A stretch of 64,000 nucleotides of DNA from CAXBNB01 sp049115735 (GTDB lineage Bacteria > Bacteroidota > Bacteroidia > Cytophagales > Cyclobacteriaceae), in the NCBI GenBank assembly GCA_049115735.1, contig JAGDZP010000010.1, positions 1 through 64,000 on the forward strand, written 5' to 3'. A model generated the notes under the pieces. That model had not been told where the DNA came from. It saw nothing but the letters and a program-made list of their open reading frames with translations, and did not search any database. Position numbers and translations under genes: made by a program. The first letter of the stretch is position 1. Each line of letters begins with the position of its first letter. Below are positions 31,818-41,042 of the stretch, piece by piece.

Positions 31818-33176
31818 ATGAAAAACGTCACCTTATTCGAAAAATTAAATCAATGGATTGCAACTTCTATTACCATTAAATTAATCTCTATTGGAGTTCT
31901 GATTCTCGTATTGCTTATTCCCATGAATATGATCAAAAACTTGATTGAAGAAAGGGAAATGACCCAAGCTTCAGCCATCGCCGAAGTTCAACAAAAATGG
32001 GGAAACGCACAGGAAGTCACCGGGCCGGTGCTAAGCATTCCTTACAAATCCTTCTATACCAAAATTGATAAGGATGGGGAAGAGAAGCAGTTTTTGCATA
32101 CGAAGTATGCCCACTTTTTACCGGAAACACTCAATATTTCCGGAACCATCAATCCTGAAATAAGGAATAGAAGCATATATGAAATAATAGTTTACGATTC
32201 TCAGCTAAACGTATCCGGTGTGTTTTCTAAACCCAACTTTGACAAGCTCAAAATCGATAGTGCTGATGTAATTTGGGACAATGCTTTTCTATCGATGGGC
32301 ATACCAGACCTGAGGGGTATAAAAGAAAATATAAATGTCACATGGAACAATGAACAGCATGTTTTCGAAGCGGGTTCTAATATCCAAAAAATATTGCCAT
32401 CAGGTGTGAATGCCGAAGTGGGTGTTGTTGAAGAACAGAAGTCATACAATTTTGAAATGAAGATTTCAATGAATGGTAGTAGGAGCTTGAGCTTTGTGCC
32501 TCTTGGCAAAGAGACGGATGTCAGGCTCAAGTCGACCTGGGCTGACCCAAGTTTTGAAGGAGCATTTTTACCAGATAAAAGAACTGTTTCAGATGAAGGT
32601 TTTGAAGCTTCCTGGAAAGTTCTAAACCTTAATCGAAATTTTCCGCAGCAGTGGCTTGGAGACGATATTGAATTTACCGCTTCGTCTTTTGGAGTTAATT
32701 TATTGCTGCCCGTAGATCAGTATCAGAAATCGATGCGATCAGCAAAATACGCAACCTTGTTTATTGGTCTTACCTTCATGATTTTCTTTTTTGTGGAGGT
32801 AAAAAATAGGATGAGAATTCATCCATTTCAGTATATACTAGTGGGACTGGCTCTTTGTGTGTTTTATACATTATTACTGTCCCTTTCCGAGCACATCAAT
32901 TTCAATTTTGCTTATACTGCTGCTACTCTGGGTATTATTGGAATAATTACCTCATACTCAAATTCTATTTTTAAATCTCGACTACTTACCTATTCGATGA
33001 TGGGGTTTTTAATTGCTCTTTATTCATTCATGTTTGTCATCATTCGGTCACAGGATTTTGCCCTGCTCATCGGTAGTCTGGCACTTTTTATCATACTTGC
33101 TGTAGTGATGTATCTGTCAAAGAATATTGACTGGTATGAGAATGTGGAGGAGAAGTTAGAAGTAGGAAAGGTTTAA
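31818..33176 (+). CDS. creD: Cell envelope integrity protein CreD
   Basis: This 452-residue inner-membrane protein starts MKNVTLFEKLNQW. It has one N-terminal helix (about 18-38), a large periplasmic domain (about 40-300, with VTGPVLSIPY and SFVPLGKETDVRLKSTWADP) and a C-terminal bundle of about five helices with FHPFQY-like IHPFQYILVGLALCVFYTLL. This layout matches CreD. In Enterobacteria it is induced by the CreBC system and protects envelope integrity. In Bacteroidota it is usually linked to a small winged-helix regulator, as here. It ends the operon before a hairpin at 33185. Confidence 0.95.
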   Translation: MKNVTLFEKLNQWIATSITIKLISIGVLILVLLIPMNMIKNLIEEREMTQASAIAEVQQKWGNAQEVTGPVLSIPYKSFYTKIDKDGEEKQFLHTKYAHFLPETLNISGTINPEIRNRSIYEIIVYDSQLNVSGVFSKPNFDKLKIDSADVIWDNAFLSMGIPDLRGIKENINVTWNNEQHVFEAGSNIQKILPSGVNAEVGVVEEQKSYNFEMKISMNGSRSLSFVPLGKETDVRLKSTWADPSFEGAFLPDKRTVSDEGFEASWKVLNLNRNFPQQWLGDDIEFTASSFGVNLLLPVDQYQKSMRSAKYATLFIGLTFMIFFFVEVKNRMRIHPFQYILVGLALCVFYTLLLSLSEHINFNFAYTAATLGIIGIITSYSNSIFKSRLLTYSMMGFLIALYSFMFVIIRSQDFALLIGSLALFIILAVVMYLSKNIDWYENVEEKLEVGKV

Positions 33177-33184
33177 TTCATTTA

Positions 33185-33211
33185 GAGCCCCATGAATTTG
33201 GGGCTCATTTT
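33185..33211 (+). terminator. Probable terminator after creD
   Basis: GAGCCCCA (33185-33192) and TGGGGCTC (33199-33206) form a perfect 8-bp stem with a six-base loop, followed by ATTTT. The T tract is short. Confidence 0.6.
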
Positions 33212-33328
33212 AGGCGTTTGTTGAGATGACAAAAAAGCATACTTATTTGTTGAGCTTAAGCCTGTGGATGGGTTTGGTTCCAATGATTATTGGTTGTCTG
33301 ATTTGTGCTTTGGGCTTTAGCTAGATTT

Positions 33329-33832
33329 ATGTCCGCCGTTGATATGGAATCGCTTGAAAGATTTGGCATGTCCTGGATATTTATTTCTTTTTTAGTTGCA
33401 TTTGGCGGATTGGTCATATTGTTTTTGTATCTATTGATTAACAATCAAAGTCTCCACTTAAGAATGCTAGTTGTTGCCTTTGTAATATTAGCTAATATTC
33501 CTTTTTTGTTTGTAATGTTAGAATTGGAATCACGAGTACAAAGCCAAGTGTTTGTCAAACTTCAAAGTGAATCGGAGCAAAGACTGATGCTAAGCTTGAG
33601 AGGTAATTTGTCAAAGAAAAAAATAGGAATGATTGGGGTAGATGATAATATTATTTTTCGTTTTAACCCTCATGACCTCAGCACAGGGCTAGGCTATATT
33701 CAGAAGGACACGCTGAGGCTTGAGCTGTTTAATGGTTACTTTAAAAAGGAAATCCATTTTCCTTATAATGGTTATCTTAGCTGTTTGAAGCTACGATTGA
33801 CAGATGAATTTGAGTTGGAGGAAATAGACTAA
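33329..33832 (+). CDS. Membrane protein, probably the 3' part of a frameshifted gene
   Basis: From ATG 33329 this gives 167 residues (MSAVDMESLERFGMSW) with two hydrophobic helices (about 14-40 and 50-70) and a soluble C-terminus. I do not recognise the family. Upstream, an ATG at 33226 opens a different frame encoding a basic start and a membrane helix (SLWMGLVPMIIGCLI) that stops at 33322-33324. The two frames overlap at about 33300-33324, where switching frame joins them into a continuous helix and a protein of about 200 residues. A genuine frameshift, a sequencing error or two separate ORFs are all possible. Confidence 0.6.
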   Translation: MSAVDMESLERFGMSWIFISFLVAFGGLVILFLYLLINNQSLHLRMLVVAFVILANIPFLFVMLELESRVQSQVFVKLQSESEQRLMLSLRGNLSKKKIGMIGVDDNIIFRFNPHDLSTGLGYIQKDTLRLELFNGYFKKEIHFPYNGYLSCLKLRLTDEFELEEID

Positions 33833-33846
33833 AGCTGTTCCTCCAA
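33815..33846. terminator. Stem-loop across the stop of the 33329-33832 gene
   Basis: TTGGAGGAA (33815-33823) and TTCCTCCAA (33838-33846) are perfect 9-bp arms around a 14-base loop containing the stop codon. It lies between convergent genes and may act as a bidirectional terminator, although no T run is present. Confidence 0.4.
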
Positions 33847-33850
33847 TTTC

Positions 33851-34726
<876 letters not shown>

Positions 34727-34789
34727 CGATTTGTATTTAGTGTTGAATTTTCAAATATATACTACCTGAGATATTTAGGAATGGATTTC

Positions 34790-35683
34790 TCAAGAGAAAT
34801 CTACAAATCCCTTTTGAGCATATTCAGGATTGGGATACTTATAGAATCCCTCCCCAGTCTTTATTCCTAGCTTTCCCTGATCAATATAGGTTTTTAATAA
34901 TGCGGCGAATTCATGACTCCTTGCTGAATCGCTGTTTTTGGATACATGCCATGCGGTATCAAGCCCTATTTGATCTAACATGCCAAACGGACCAATGGGG
35001 GCGTTGAAATTGCCCATCCAGGATCTATCAATATCATGAACAGACCCAATACCATTAGATAGTAAAGAGCCGGATGACGTGAGGATGTGCATTAGAATAA
35101 AATTAAATAGATAACCTTTTGATTCTTTCTTAATAAAAACAGGAATCTGACCCAGCTTTTTGCCCATCTCAAACAACAAGTCTGTTACTCTATGATCTGT
35201 AGTTGGGTGAGGCATAATGTCCACTACTTTGGCTACAAATACATCATGGAAGTGAAAGGCACAAAACCTTTTAGGTCTGCCGCAATGGTCGGCAAATAAG
35301 GAAGGTAGTAGAAAAGATGTATTGGTCGTGAAGATGGCATGCGGTGGACACAGCTCACCAAACTGCTTCCATACCTTTTGCTTAGTGGAAACATCCTCAG
35401 TAACCGACTCGCTTACAAAGTCTGCATCCTGAGCAGCTTGTTTTGAATCAGTAGTAAAGTTTAGTCTGCTTTGGATGCTATCAATATCCTCCTTGGGTAT
35501 TTTTCCTTCTTGCGATAGTGAATTCAGAAGTTTGCCTTGTACAGACTTGGCTGATGAAAGCGCATTATCCTTCAGATCATATATGCATACATCAAAACCT
35601 GAAATGGCCGCTTGCAGCCCAATTCTCAGGCCAAGCGTTCCACTGCCTAGTACCAGAAATTTATTGATATCCTCAAGTTTCAT
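34790..35683 (-). CDS. 3-hydroxyacyl-CoA dehydrogenase
   Basis: This 297-residue protein has an N-terminal Rossmann domain with GSGTLG at 13-18 and a long insert typical of the family (DADFVSESVTEDVSTKQKVWK, then IFTTNTSFLLPSLFADHC). The catalytic histidine region FCAFHFHDVF and the C-terminal helical dimer domain (IGPFGMLDQIGLDTAWHV, GIKTGEGFYKYP) are both present. It should oxidise a 3-hydroxyacyl-CoA to the 3-oxoacyl-CoA with NAD. The motif around the histidine (HFHDVF rather than the more usual HFFNP) suggests a non-standard substrate. It overlaps the SRPBCC gene by 11 bases, indicating co-translation. Confidence 0.9.
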   Translation of the reverse strand: MKLEDINKFLVLGSGTLGLRIGLQAAISGFDVCIYDLKDNALSSAKSVQGKLLNSLSQEGKIPKEDIDSIQSRLNFTTDSKQAAQDADFVSESVTEDVSTKQKVWKQFGELCPPHAIFTTNTSFLLPSLFADHCGRPKRFCAFHFHDVFVAKVVDIMPHPTTDHRVTDLLFEMGKKLGQIPVFIKKESKGYLFNFILMHILTSSGSLLSNGIGSVHDIDRSWMGNFNAPIGPFGMLDQIGLDTAWHVSKNSDSARSHEFAALLKTYIDQGKLGIKTGEGFYKYPNPEYAQKGFVDFS

Positions 35684-36110
35684 TTTCGGCGAATGCTTTG
35701 AATTGCTCCATGTATTTGAATGTCTGCTTTGGGAAACTGCTTTTCATGAAAAAGCCAATAAGCTTCATGAATCCACCGAATTGAAATTCATTTTCGGATA
35801 TCCACTTTGTCTTGTTTGAATTGACTTCTTCAAAAGTATTGTTTGCCCAATTCATTACGCCCTTGGCTTCATAGGTGCCATTGAATGCATCCGGAAAGTT
35901 TCTTTTCGTAATGGTTTCAATCATTTCAACTTCCCGTTTGCCCATTTTGTACAGCATTTTCGATTTAGCCCCTTTCTGTCCGGGTTCTCCGCTTATATGC
36001 TCAAAACTGACAAGTTCGGGTTGCCATTTCTTTAGGTTTTCAGTGCTGTCAAATAGCTCAATTACACGATCTCGTGGCAAGTCAATGTCGATATCTAAGG
36101 TGTATTTCAT
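35673..36110 (-). CDS. SRPBCC (START/polyketide cyclase-like) family protein
   Basis: This 145-residue protein has the SRPBCC beginning (MKYTLDIDIDLPRDRVIELFDSTENLKKWQPEL). It then shows the beta-strand alternation of the fold: YKMGKREVEMIETITKR, then GTYEAKGVMNWANNTFEEV and KTKWISENEFQFGG. The fold makes a deep hydrophobic cavity for lipids or polyketides. The exact ligand is unknown. It overlaps the 3-hydroxyacyl-CoA dehydrogenase gene and is 20 bases from a small membrane protein gene, so it belongs to the fatty-acyl gene set on this strand. Confidence 0.88.
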   Translation of the reverse strand: MKYTLDIDIDLPRDRVIELFDSTENLKKWQPELVSFEHISGEPGQKGAKSKMLYKMGKREVEMIETITKRNFPDAFNGTYEAKGVMNWANNTFEEVNSNKTKWISENEFQFGGFMKLIGFFMKSSFPKQTFKYMEQFKAFAENET

Positions 36111-36130
36111 GAGTGATAAACTTGTGTGGG

Positions 36131-36415
36131 TTATTTTCTTTTGGCTTTAGAACTTCCTCCAAATAGAATTCCTGCACCAATTACAAAACCGAAATCATAC
36201 CACCCACCATTATTGTTGACTGCATACATGGCGATCTCGTCTGAGAATAGGCTAACCACAAAAGTGAAGGGGGCTATACAGCCATGAAAAAGTCCACTGA
36301 TGAAACCGTATGGTTCTGCATCTCTGCATTCATCTATGTTGGTGGCGTCAGCGCAAGAGCTGATTATCAAAATCAGCAAAAAGGCGACTGGAAGAAATTT
36401 GATTAATCTATTCAT
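36131..36415 (-). CDS. Small lipoprotein of unknown function
   Basis: This 94-residue protein has a clear lipoprotein signal (MNRLIKFLPVAFLLILIISSCAD, with the lipobox ISSC at about 18-21). It then has a hydrophobic FISGLFHGCIAPFTFVVSLF segment and a second glycine-rich stretch (WYDFGFVIGAGILFGGSS) before a basic end. No enzyme motif is visible. It shows the composition of small envelope proteins repeatedly found in Bacteroidota. It sits between the phosphotransferase (40 bases) and the SRPBCC gene (20 bases) on the same strand. Confidence 0.85.
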   Translation of the reverse strand: MNRLIKFLPVAFLLILIISSCADATNIDECRDAEPYGFISGLFHGCIAPFTFVVSLFSDEIAMYAVNNNGGWYDFGFVIGAGILFGGSSKAKRK

Positions 36416-36455
36416 TACAAAAATGTTTGATCATTGCTCGGGTTAAAAGAGCGAG

Positions 36456-37541
36456 TTACCAATTGCTTATCTTATCCTTTTCCACTGCCTTCATGCCGTT
36501 TTGACCACAAGCATTGACCACACCAATCAAGCTGGCAAAGCGCGAATCTGATGTGGAACCCCTTTTGTATCGCGCATATATTTGCTGACAAATCACGCCT
36601 AGCTTAAAAGACGCATAAGCAAAGTAGAACACAATGTTGTTGACTTCTTTGCCCGTTCTGAGCTGATATCGTTCAATGACTTCCTGACGTTTTAGGTTTC
36701 CCGGCATCCATGTCAGGCTAAAAGGTTTTAGGGCGGCACTATCGGTTATTTCTGCCCAATAGGCAAGGGTAGTGCCCAGATCCATCATGGGATCGCCAAC
36801 GGTAGCCATTTCCCAGTCCAGCACCGCTTGTATCTCAGCATGGTTGTCCAAAGAGAGCACCATGTTGTCGTATTTGAAATCGTTATGGATCATTACCGGG
36901 GCATTGTCTTCTGGTACATTGCTACTGATCCATTCACTCAATTCCGTCATGGCTGGCAATTGATCCGTCTGCGATTTCTCATAACGGTCTATCCATCCTT
37001 CTACCTGGCGCTCGGCATATCCTTCTGGTTTGCCCAAATCGATCAAACCAGTTTCATTGATGTCAAGTGAATGTAGTGAAGCCAAAAGGTCAATGGCATT
37101 TTCTGAAATGTTTCGCATCAAAGCAGGAGTGAGGCTCATACCTGTGGGTGCCTTGCTGCGTAAGATAATTCCCGGTATTCTTTCCATGACATAAAAGGGT
37201 GCTCCGATAATGGATTCATCTTCACAAATTATGGTAGGTGTAGGAACTTTGGTAAATACAGGCTTTAAAAGTGACAGCACTTTGAATTCTCTACCCATAT
37301 CATGAGCAGATTTGATTTTAGCACCCAATGGTGGACGCCTTAATACGAATTCACCTTCACGGCACCTGATGAGATAGGTAAGGTTTGAAAAACCATTTTG
37401 AAACTGCTCAATCGTTATGTCTCCAAACGTAATCCTGTTGTCCTGTAAGAAAGTTTGCAAAGCTTGCTTATTTATTTCCTCTCCCTTTCTCACAATAGGA
37501 GAAGACTTATCCATTAGGCGCATGCTTTGTCTTAGACTCAT
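36456..37541 (-). CDS. Phosphotransferase, ACAD10/11 kinase-domain-like
   Basis: This 361-residue aminoglycoside-phosphotransferase-fold kinase has the N-lobe GFSNLTYLIRC and FVLRRPPLG with the ATP-binding lysine or arginine region. The catalytic loop is MIHNDFKYDNMVL (H219, D221, N226), the metal-binding aspartate is D242 in VLDWEMATVGDP, and MDLGTTLAYW follows. This pattern matches the kinase half of eukaryotic ACAD10/11 and bacterial 4-hydroxyacyl-CoA kinases such as LvaA. With an acyl-CoA dehydrogenase gene immediately upstream, it probably phosphorylates a hydroxyacyl-CoA for elimination. That substrate is an inference. Homologues with aminoglycoside-resistance labels are not implied. 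Confidence 0.88.
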   Translation of the reverse strand: MSLRQSMRLMDKSSPIVRKGEEINKQALQTFLQDNRITFGDITIEQFQNGFSNLTYLIRCREGEFVLRRPPLGAKIKSAHDMGREFKVLSLLKPVFTKVPTPTIICEDESIIGAPFYVMERIPGIILRSKAPTGMSLTPALMRNISENAIDLLASLHSLDINETGLIDLGKPEGYAERQVEGWIDRYEKSQTDQLPAMTELSEWISSNVPEDNAPVMIHNDFKYDNMVLSLDNHAEIQAVLDWEMATVGDPMMDLGTTLAYWAEITDSAALKPFSLTWMPGNLKRQEVIERYQLRTGKEVNNIVFYFAYASFKLGVICQQIYARYKRGSTSDSRFASLIGVVNACGQNGMKAVEKDKISNW

Positions 37542-37651
37542 TTCAGGTTAAATACTTTTTGCTGTTTCAGGATAATATTAAAGATAACCCTTTGACCAGT
37601 TCAATCCAATTTACAGTCCTTGTAGTTGTTATAATTGTTTGACAAATTAGG

Positions 37652-38872
37652 TTATGATTTTTTCTTAATGTCAAGGCCATATGCCTTTAGGATATTCCTT
37701 GCTAGTGCTGATTTATGTACCTCGTCTGGGCCGTCATAGATTCGGGCTCCACGTTCATGTCTGTACCACCACGAGAGCATCGTATCATCTGTCATACCAA
37801 GAGCACCGTGTGATTGTATAGCCCTGTCCAAAACTTTCTGTAGGACATCAGCAACGTAAAACTTAATAGTAGATATTTCCTGTCGAGCCGCACTTGCACC
37901 TTCTGATTCTATTTTGTGGGCTGTGTGAAGTACCATGTATCTAGCCGCATTTATTTCAGCCCTGCTTTCTGCTATCCAGTTTTGCACACTTTGCTTTTCA
38001 GCTAAGAAAGTAGAATTGTCAAGTTTACGCTCAACCACTCTTTTGCACATCATGTCAAGTGCTCGCTCGCTTATGCCTATCCATCTCATGCAATGATGAA
38101 TGCGACCTGGGCCTAGTCTTTCCTGAGCCAATAGGAAGCCACTGCCTTCCTCATGAATCATGTTGGTTTTGGGGACACGGCAGTCGTTGTATCGAACTTC
38201 AGCGTGACTCATATACCCTTCACCTGCATCGCCCATGATGGGTATGTTTCGAACCAATTCGAAACCAGGGTTGTCAGTAGGTACGATGATCATACTTGCC
38301 CTTTTATATGGATTTGGGTTTTCCGGATCGGTAATGACCATTGCAACTGCAAAAGCCGACCCGTCCGCCGAAGAAGTAAACCATTTGTGTCCATTGATGA
38401 CATATTCATCCCCATCCGATACGGCTGTCGTACTCATCAGGGTAGGGTTGGAACCGGCATGCTCTGGTTCTGTCATAGAGAAGCAACTTCGAATTGCTCC
38501 TTCATGTAATGGTCTTAAGTATTTATTTTTTAAGTCTTTATGTGCGTACTTTTCAAGCAACTCCATATTGCCAATATCGGGTGCCTGGCAATTGAAAATG
38601 TAATGACCGACAGGACTCCAGGCTAAAATTTCGCTAACTAATGCAAACTCCACTAAAGTCAATCCCAAACCACCTTCTTCTACAGGTAGGTGGGGCGCCC
38701 ACCATCCCAGGGCTTTAACCTGTTGTCTTTTTTCTTGTAAGAAACCCCCTTCCAATTCAAGAAAAGGAGTGCCCAAAATCATCGACTCATTGGGAATAAT
38801 CTCTTCCTTTAAGAAATTCTGAATCTTAGGGGCTAATTTTTTTAAGCTAGGAGAGGAGAATAGTTCGATCAT
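37652..38872 (-). CDS. Acyl-CoA dehydrogenase, ACAD10/11-like
   Basis: This 406-residue flavoprotein has the acyl-CoA dehydrogenase order. The N-terminal helical domain contains VEEGGLGLTLVEFALVSEIL. The middle region is CFSMTEPEHAGSNPTLMSTTAV, VINGHKWFTSSADGSAFAV. The C-terminal FAD and CoA motifs are QSHGALGMTDDTML and ARIYDGPDEVHKSALARNIL. The YDGPDEVH motif is characteristic of the ACAD11 branch. It would act as partner of the phosphotransferase at 36456-37541 (110 bases apart on the same strand), either dehydrogenating or eliminating phosphate from a 4-phosphoacyl-CoA. Ordinary beta-oxidation remains possible. Confidence 0.92.
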   Translation of the reverse strand: MIELFSSPSLKKLAPKIQNFLKEEIIPNESMILGTPFLELEGGFLQEKRQQVKALGWWAPHLPVEEGGLGLTLVEFALVSEILAWSPVGHYIFNCQAPDIGNMELLEKYAHKDLKNKYLRPLHEGAIRSCFSMTEPEHAGSNPTLMSTTAVSDGDEYVINGHKWFTSSADGSAFAVAMVITDPENPNPYKRASMIIVPTDNPGFELVRNIPIMGDAGEGYMSHAEVRYNDCRVPKTNMIHEEGSGFLLAQERLGPGRIHHCMRWIGISERALDMMCKRVVERKLDNSTFLAEKQSVQNWIAESRAEINAARYMVLHTAHKIESEGASAARQEISTIKFYVADVLQKVLDRAIQSHGALGMTDDTMLSWWYRHERGARIYDGPDEVHKSALARNILKAYGLDIKKKS

Positions 38873-38905
38873 CTGATAGGTTGTAATGTTCTTGAAATAT
38901 ACTGA

Positions 38906-40021
38906 TTATTTATTCAAGTAAGGACCAATCAATTCAATGAGTTTTTTGGATTCAATATCCCAGGTAAATTTGCCATGATGATTCATCGATGATTTATCGA
39001 AATTCATTATTGATGCCGCAACGATATTGGTGTTAAAGTTTTCATATTCTACGCTTATACACGCTTTGTGCTTCAAGGCATACTCAGTCCACTTTGTTCT
39101 GGTCTGACTGATAATTGGAAGGCCATAAGCCAGGTATTCAAAAACCTTTGTTGGCATGCAGTTTTCATTGCTTGGGTTGACATTGTAAGATACGATTCCA
39201 AAGTCGCTATCTTGTATCTGTTTAAGAATAGTAGTATGGTCAATTGGATGGATAGATGCTATCAGTTCGATATCCTCAGTACACTTTTCTTTTAGTTTAT
39301 TCAAAAACCTTTCGTTAGGGCAGTGCCCAATTATTGTAAGTTTGATTTCAGGGATTTCCTTTGCTATGGCCTTAAAAAAATCTAAAGCCCTTTTCACTCC
39401 ACTGTTGTCTGATATATTCCCGGAAAATAGAAATTTAAAACACTTACTACCTTTTGATGAGGTTTCCCTTTGGTTCATGGTGACCGCCTTGTTTTCGATA
39501 ACAGTGTACTTGCTTCTAAAAAAACTAAACTCATCGATGTAACCATGCTCTGCTAAAATAAAATGATCAATGAAGGGTGAAAGGAGCTTTTCTTTCAGAC
39601 GTACCGAGAAACCTAAAAGATGCTTGAGAATGGGAGGGTAGTTGTTTTGATAGATGAAATTTCTGAAGTAGTTTTCTTGTATATCATACACTATTTTACC
39701 ACCAAATAATATTTGGTTTAACAATACAACTATCAGTAATTCAGATGTATTAACTATAGCTAGTTCAGGTTTTAATTTAGATAATTCTCTAAATACAATC
39801 CACGGCATCAAAAACCTTTCAAGACTCAATGGCTTGAAGTGGGGTAAAGATTGGAAACTGATATTTTCCTCCTTTGGCTTTAAAATATTCTTAGAATTAT
39901 TTGACCCAATTAGGGTCACACAAAATCCTTCACTTGCCAGAGACCGAGCCATTTTTTCGTAGGAGCGAACATCATTCACTGGCTTGAGTAACGAAACTAT
40001 GGCAACCTCTTTTCTTGACAT
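38906..40021 (-). CDS. Glycosyltransferase, GT4-like
   Basis: This 371-residue protein has a GT-B architecture. The N-terminal Rossmann domain begins with VAIVSLLKPVNDVRSYEKMARSL. A C-terminal donor domain contains FKFLFSGNISDNSGVKRALDF, KLTIIGHCPNERF, and a loop ending SNENCMPTKVFEYLAYGLPII, where the acidic residue and PTKVFEYLA helix match the GT4 E-x7-E-like nucleotide-sugar site. No membrane helix or signal is present, so it acts in the cytoplasm. The sugar and acceptor are unknown. It is separated from the radical SAM cluster by 21 kb and divergent from dapD. Confidence 0.85.
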   Translation of the reverse strand: MSRKEVAIVSLLKPVNDVRSYEKMARSLASEGFCVTLIGSNNSKNILKPKEENISFQSLPHFKPLSLERFLMPWIVFRELSKLKPELAIVNTSELLIVVLLNQILFGGKIVYDIQENYFRNFIYQNNYPPILKHLLGFSVRLKEKLLSPFIDHFILAEHGYIDEFSFFRSKYTVIENKAVTMNQRETSSKGSKCFKFLFSGNISDNSGVKRALDFFKAIAKEIPEIKLTIIGHCPNERFLNKLKEKCTEDIELIASIHPIDHTTILKQIQDSDFGIVSYNVNPSNENCMPTKVFEYLAYGLPIISQTRTKWTEYALKHKACISVEYENFNTNIVAASIMNFDKSSMNHHGKFTWDIESKKLIELIGPYLNK

Positions 40022-40115
40022 TTAGACAAAATGATAGTGCAGATTCAAATTAGAATTTGCTCCAAAGGAAATTAAATTAAAAGTACTTATTTTCGCCGGA
40101 CAAAAAAGAAAACCA

Positions 40116-40931
40116 ATGACTGACGTTAAAGAATTGATAGAGAGCACTTGGGAAGACAGGTCGCTATTAGAGAAAGCAGAAACCAAAGAAGCAATAGAGT
40201 TTGTAATCGAAGAGTTGGATAAAGGTAGGTTAAGGTGTGCTGAACCAACTGCTGACGGATGGCAAGTGAATGACTGGGTGAAGAAAGCTGTAATCCTTTA
40301 TTTTCCAATAAGAAAAATGGAGAAAATCGAATTGGGGCCATTGGAGTTTCATGATAAAATGGCACTTAAGAAAGATTATGATAAACTCGGAATTCGAGTG
40401 GTGCCTCATGCTGTGGCGCGTTACGGAGCTTACCTGTCAAAAGGTGTGATCATGATGCCGAGCTATGTCAATATCGGCGCATATGTAGATGCCGGTACGA
40501 TGGTAGATACCTGGGCAACTGTAGGTAGCTGTGCGCAAATTGGTAAAGGTGTACACCTCAGCGGTGGTGTAGGTATTGGCGGTGTATTGGAGCCTGTGCA
40601 AGCTGCTCCGGTAATTGTTGAGGACAATGCCTTCATAGGATCAAGATGTATTGTAGTAGAAGGAGTGAGAGTAGGAAAAGAAGCTGTATTAGGAGCGAAC
40701 GTTACTCTGACTGGTAGTTCAAAGGTGATTGATGTTACTGGTGATGAGCCTATAGAATATAAAGGTTATGTACCTGAGCGATCTGTCGTCATTCCAGGCT
40801 CATATCCTAAGCAATTTCCTGCTGGCACATACAATGTACCATGCGCCATCATCATTGGCAAAAGAAAAGAAAGTACCGACAAAAAAACTTCACTGAATGA
40901 TTGCCTGAGAGAGAATAATGTAGATGTGTGA
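40116..40931 (+). CDS. dapD: 2,3,4,5-tetrahydropyridine-2,6-dicarboxylate N-succinyltransferase
   Basis: This 271-residue enzyme transfers succinyl from succinyl-CoA to tetrahydrodipicolinate in the succinylase branch of lysine and meso-diaminopimelate synthesis. Its length fits DapD (about 274). The N-terminal domain has WQVNDWVKKAVILYF. The left-handed beta-helix hexapeptides include VNIGAYVDAGTMVDTWATVG, GKGVHLSGGVGIGGVLEP and FIGSRCIVVEGVRVGKEAVL. The CoA-site end reads YVPERSVVIPGSYPKQFPAGTY. It is a monocistronic gene with a terminator at 40961. Confidence 0.97.
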   Translation: MTDVKELIESTWEDRSLLEKAETKEAIEFVIEELDKGRLRCAEPTADGWQVNDWVKKAVILYFPIRKMEKIELGPLEFHDKMALKKDYDKLGIRVVPHAVARYGAYLSKGVIMMPSYVNIGAYVDAGTMVDTWATVGSCAQIGKGVHLSGGVGIGGVLEPVQAAPVIVEDNAFIGSRCIVVEGVRVGKEAVLGANVTLTGSSKVIDVTGDEPIEYKGYVPERSVVIPGSYPKQFPAGTYNVPCAIIIGKRKESTDKKTSLNDCLRENNVDV

Positions 40932-40960
40932 TACGTTAGCAACCGGATAAAGTATAGAAG

Positions 40961-40987
40961 CCAGCAATTAATGATTGTTGGTTTTTG
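40961..40987 (+). terminator. Terminator after dapD
   Basis: CCAGCAAT (40961-40968) and ATTGTTGG (40974-40981) pair, with one G/T wobble, around loop taatg and are followed by TTTTTG. Confidence 0.75.
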
Positions 40988-41042
40988 TCTTTTTACAGGG
41001 ATGTGTTTTATTAAAAGCGTTCTAGTTTGGTTCACCAGCTCA

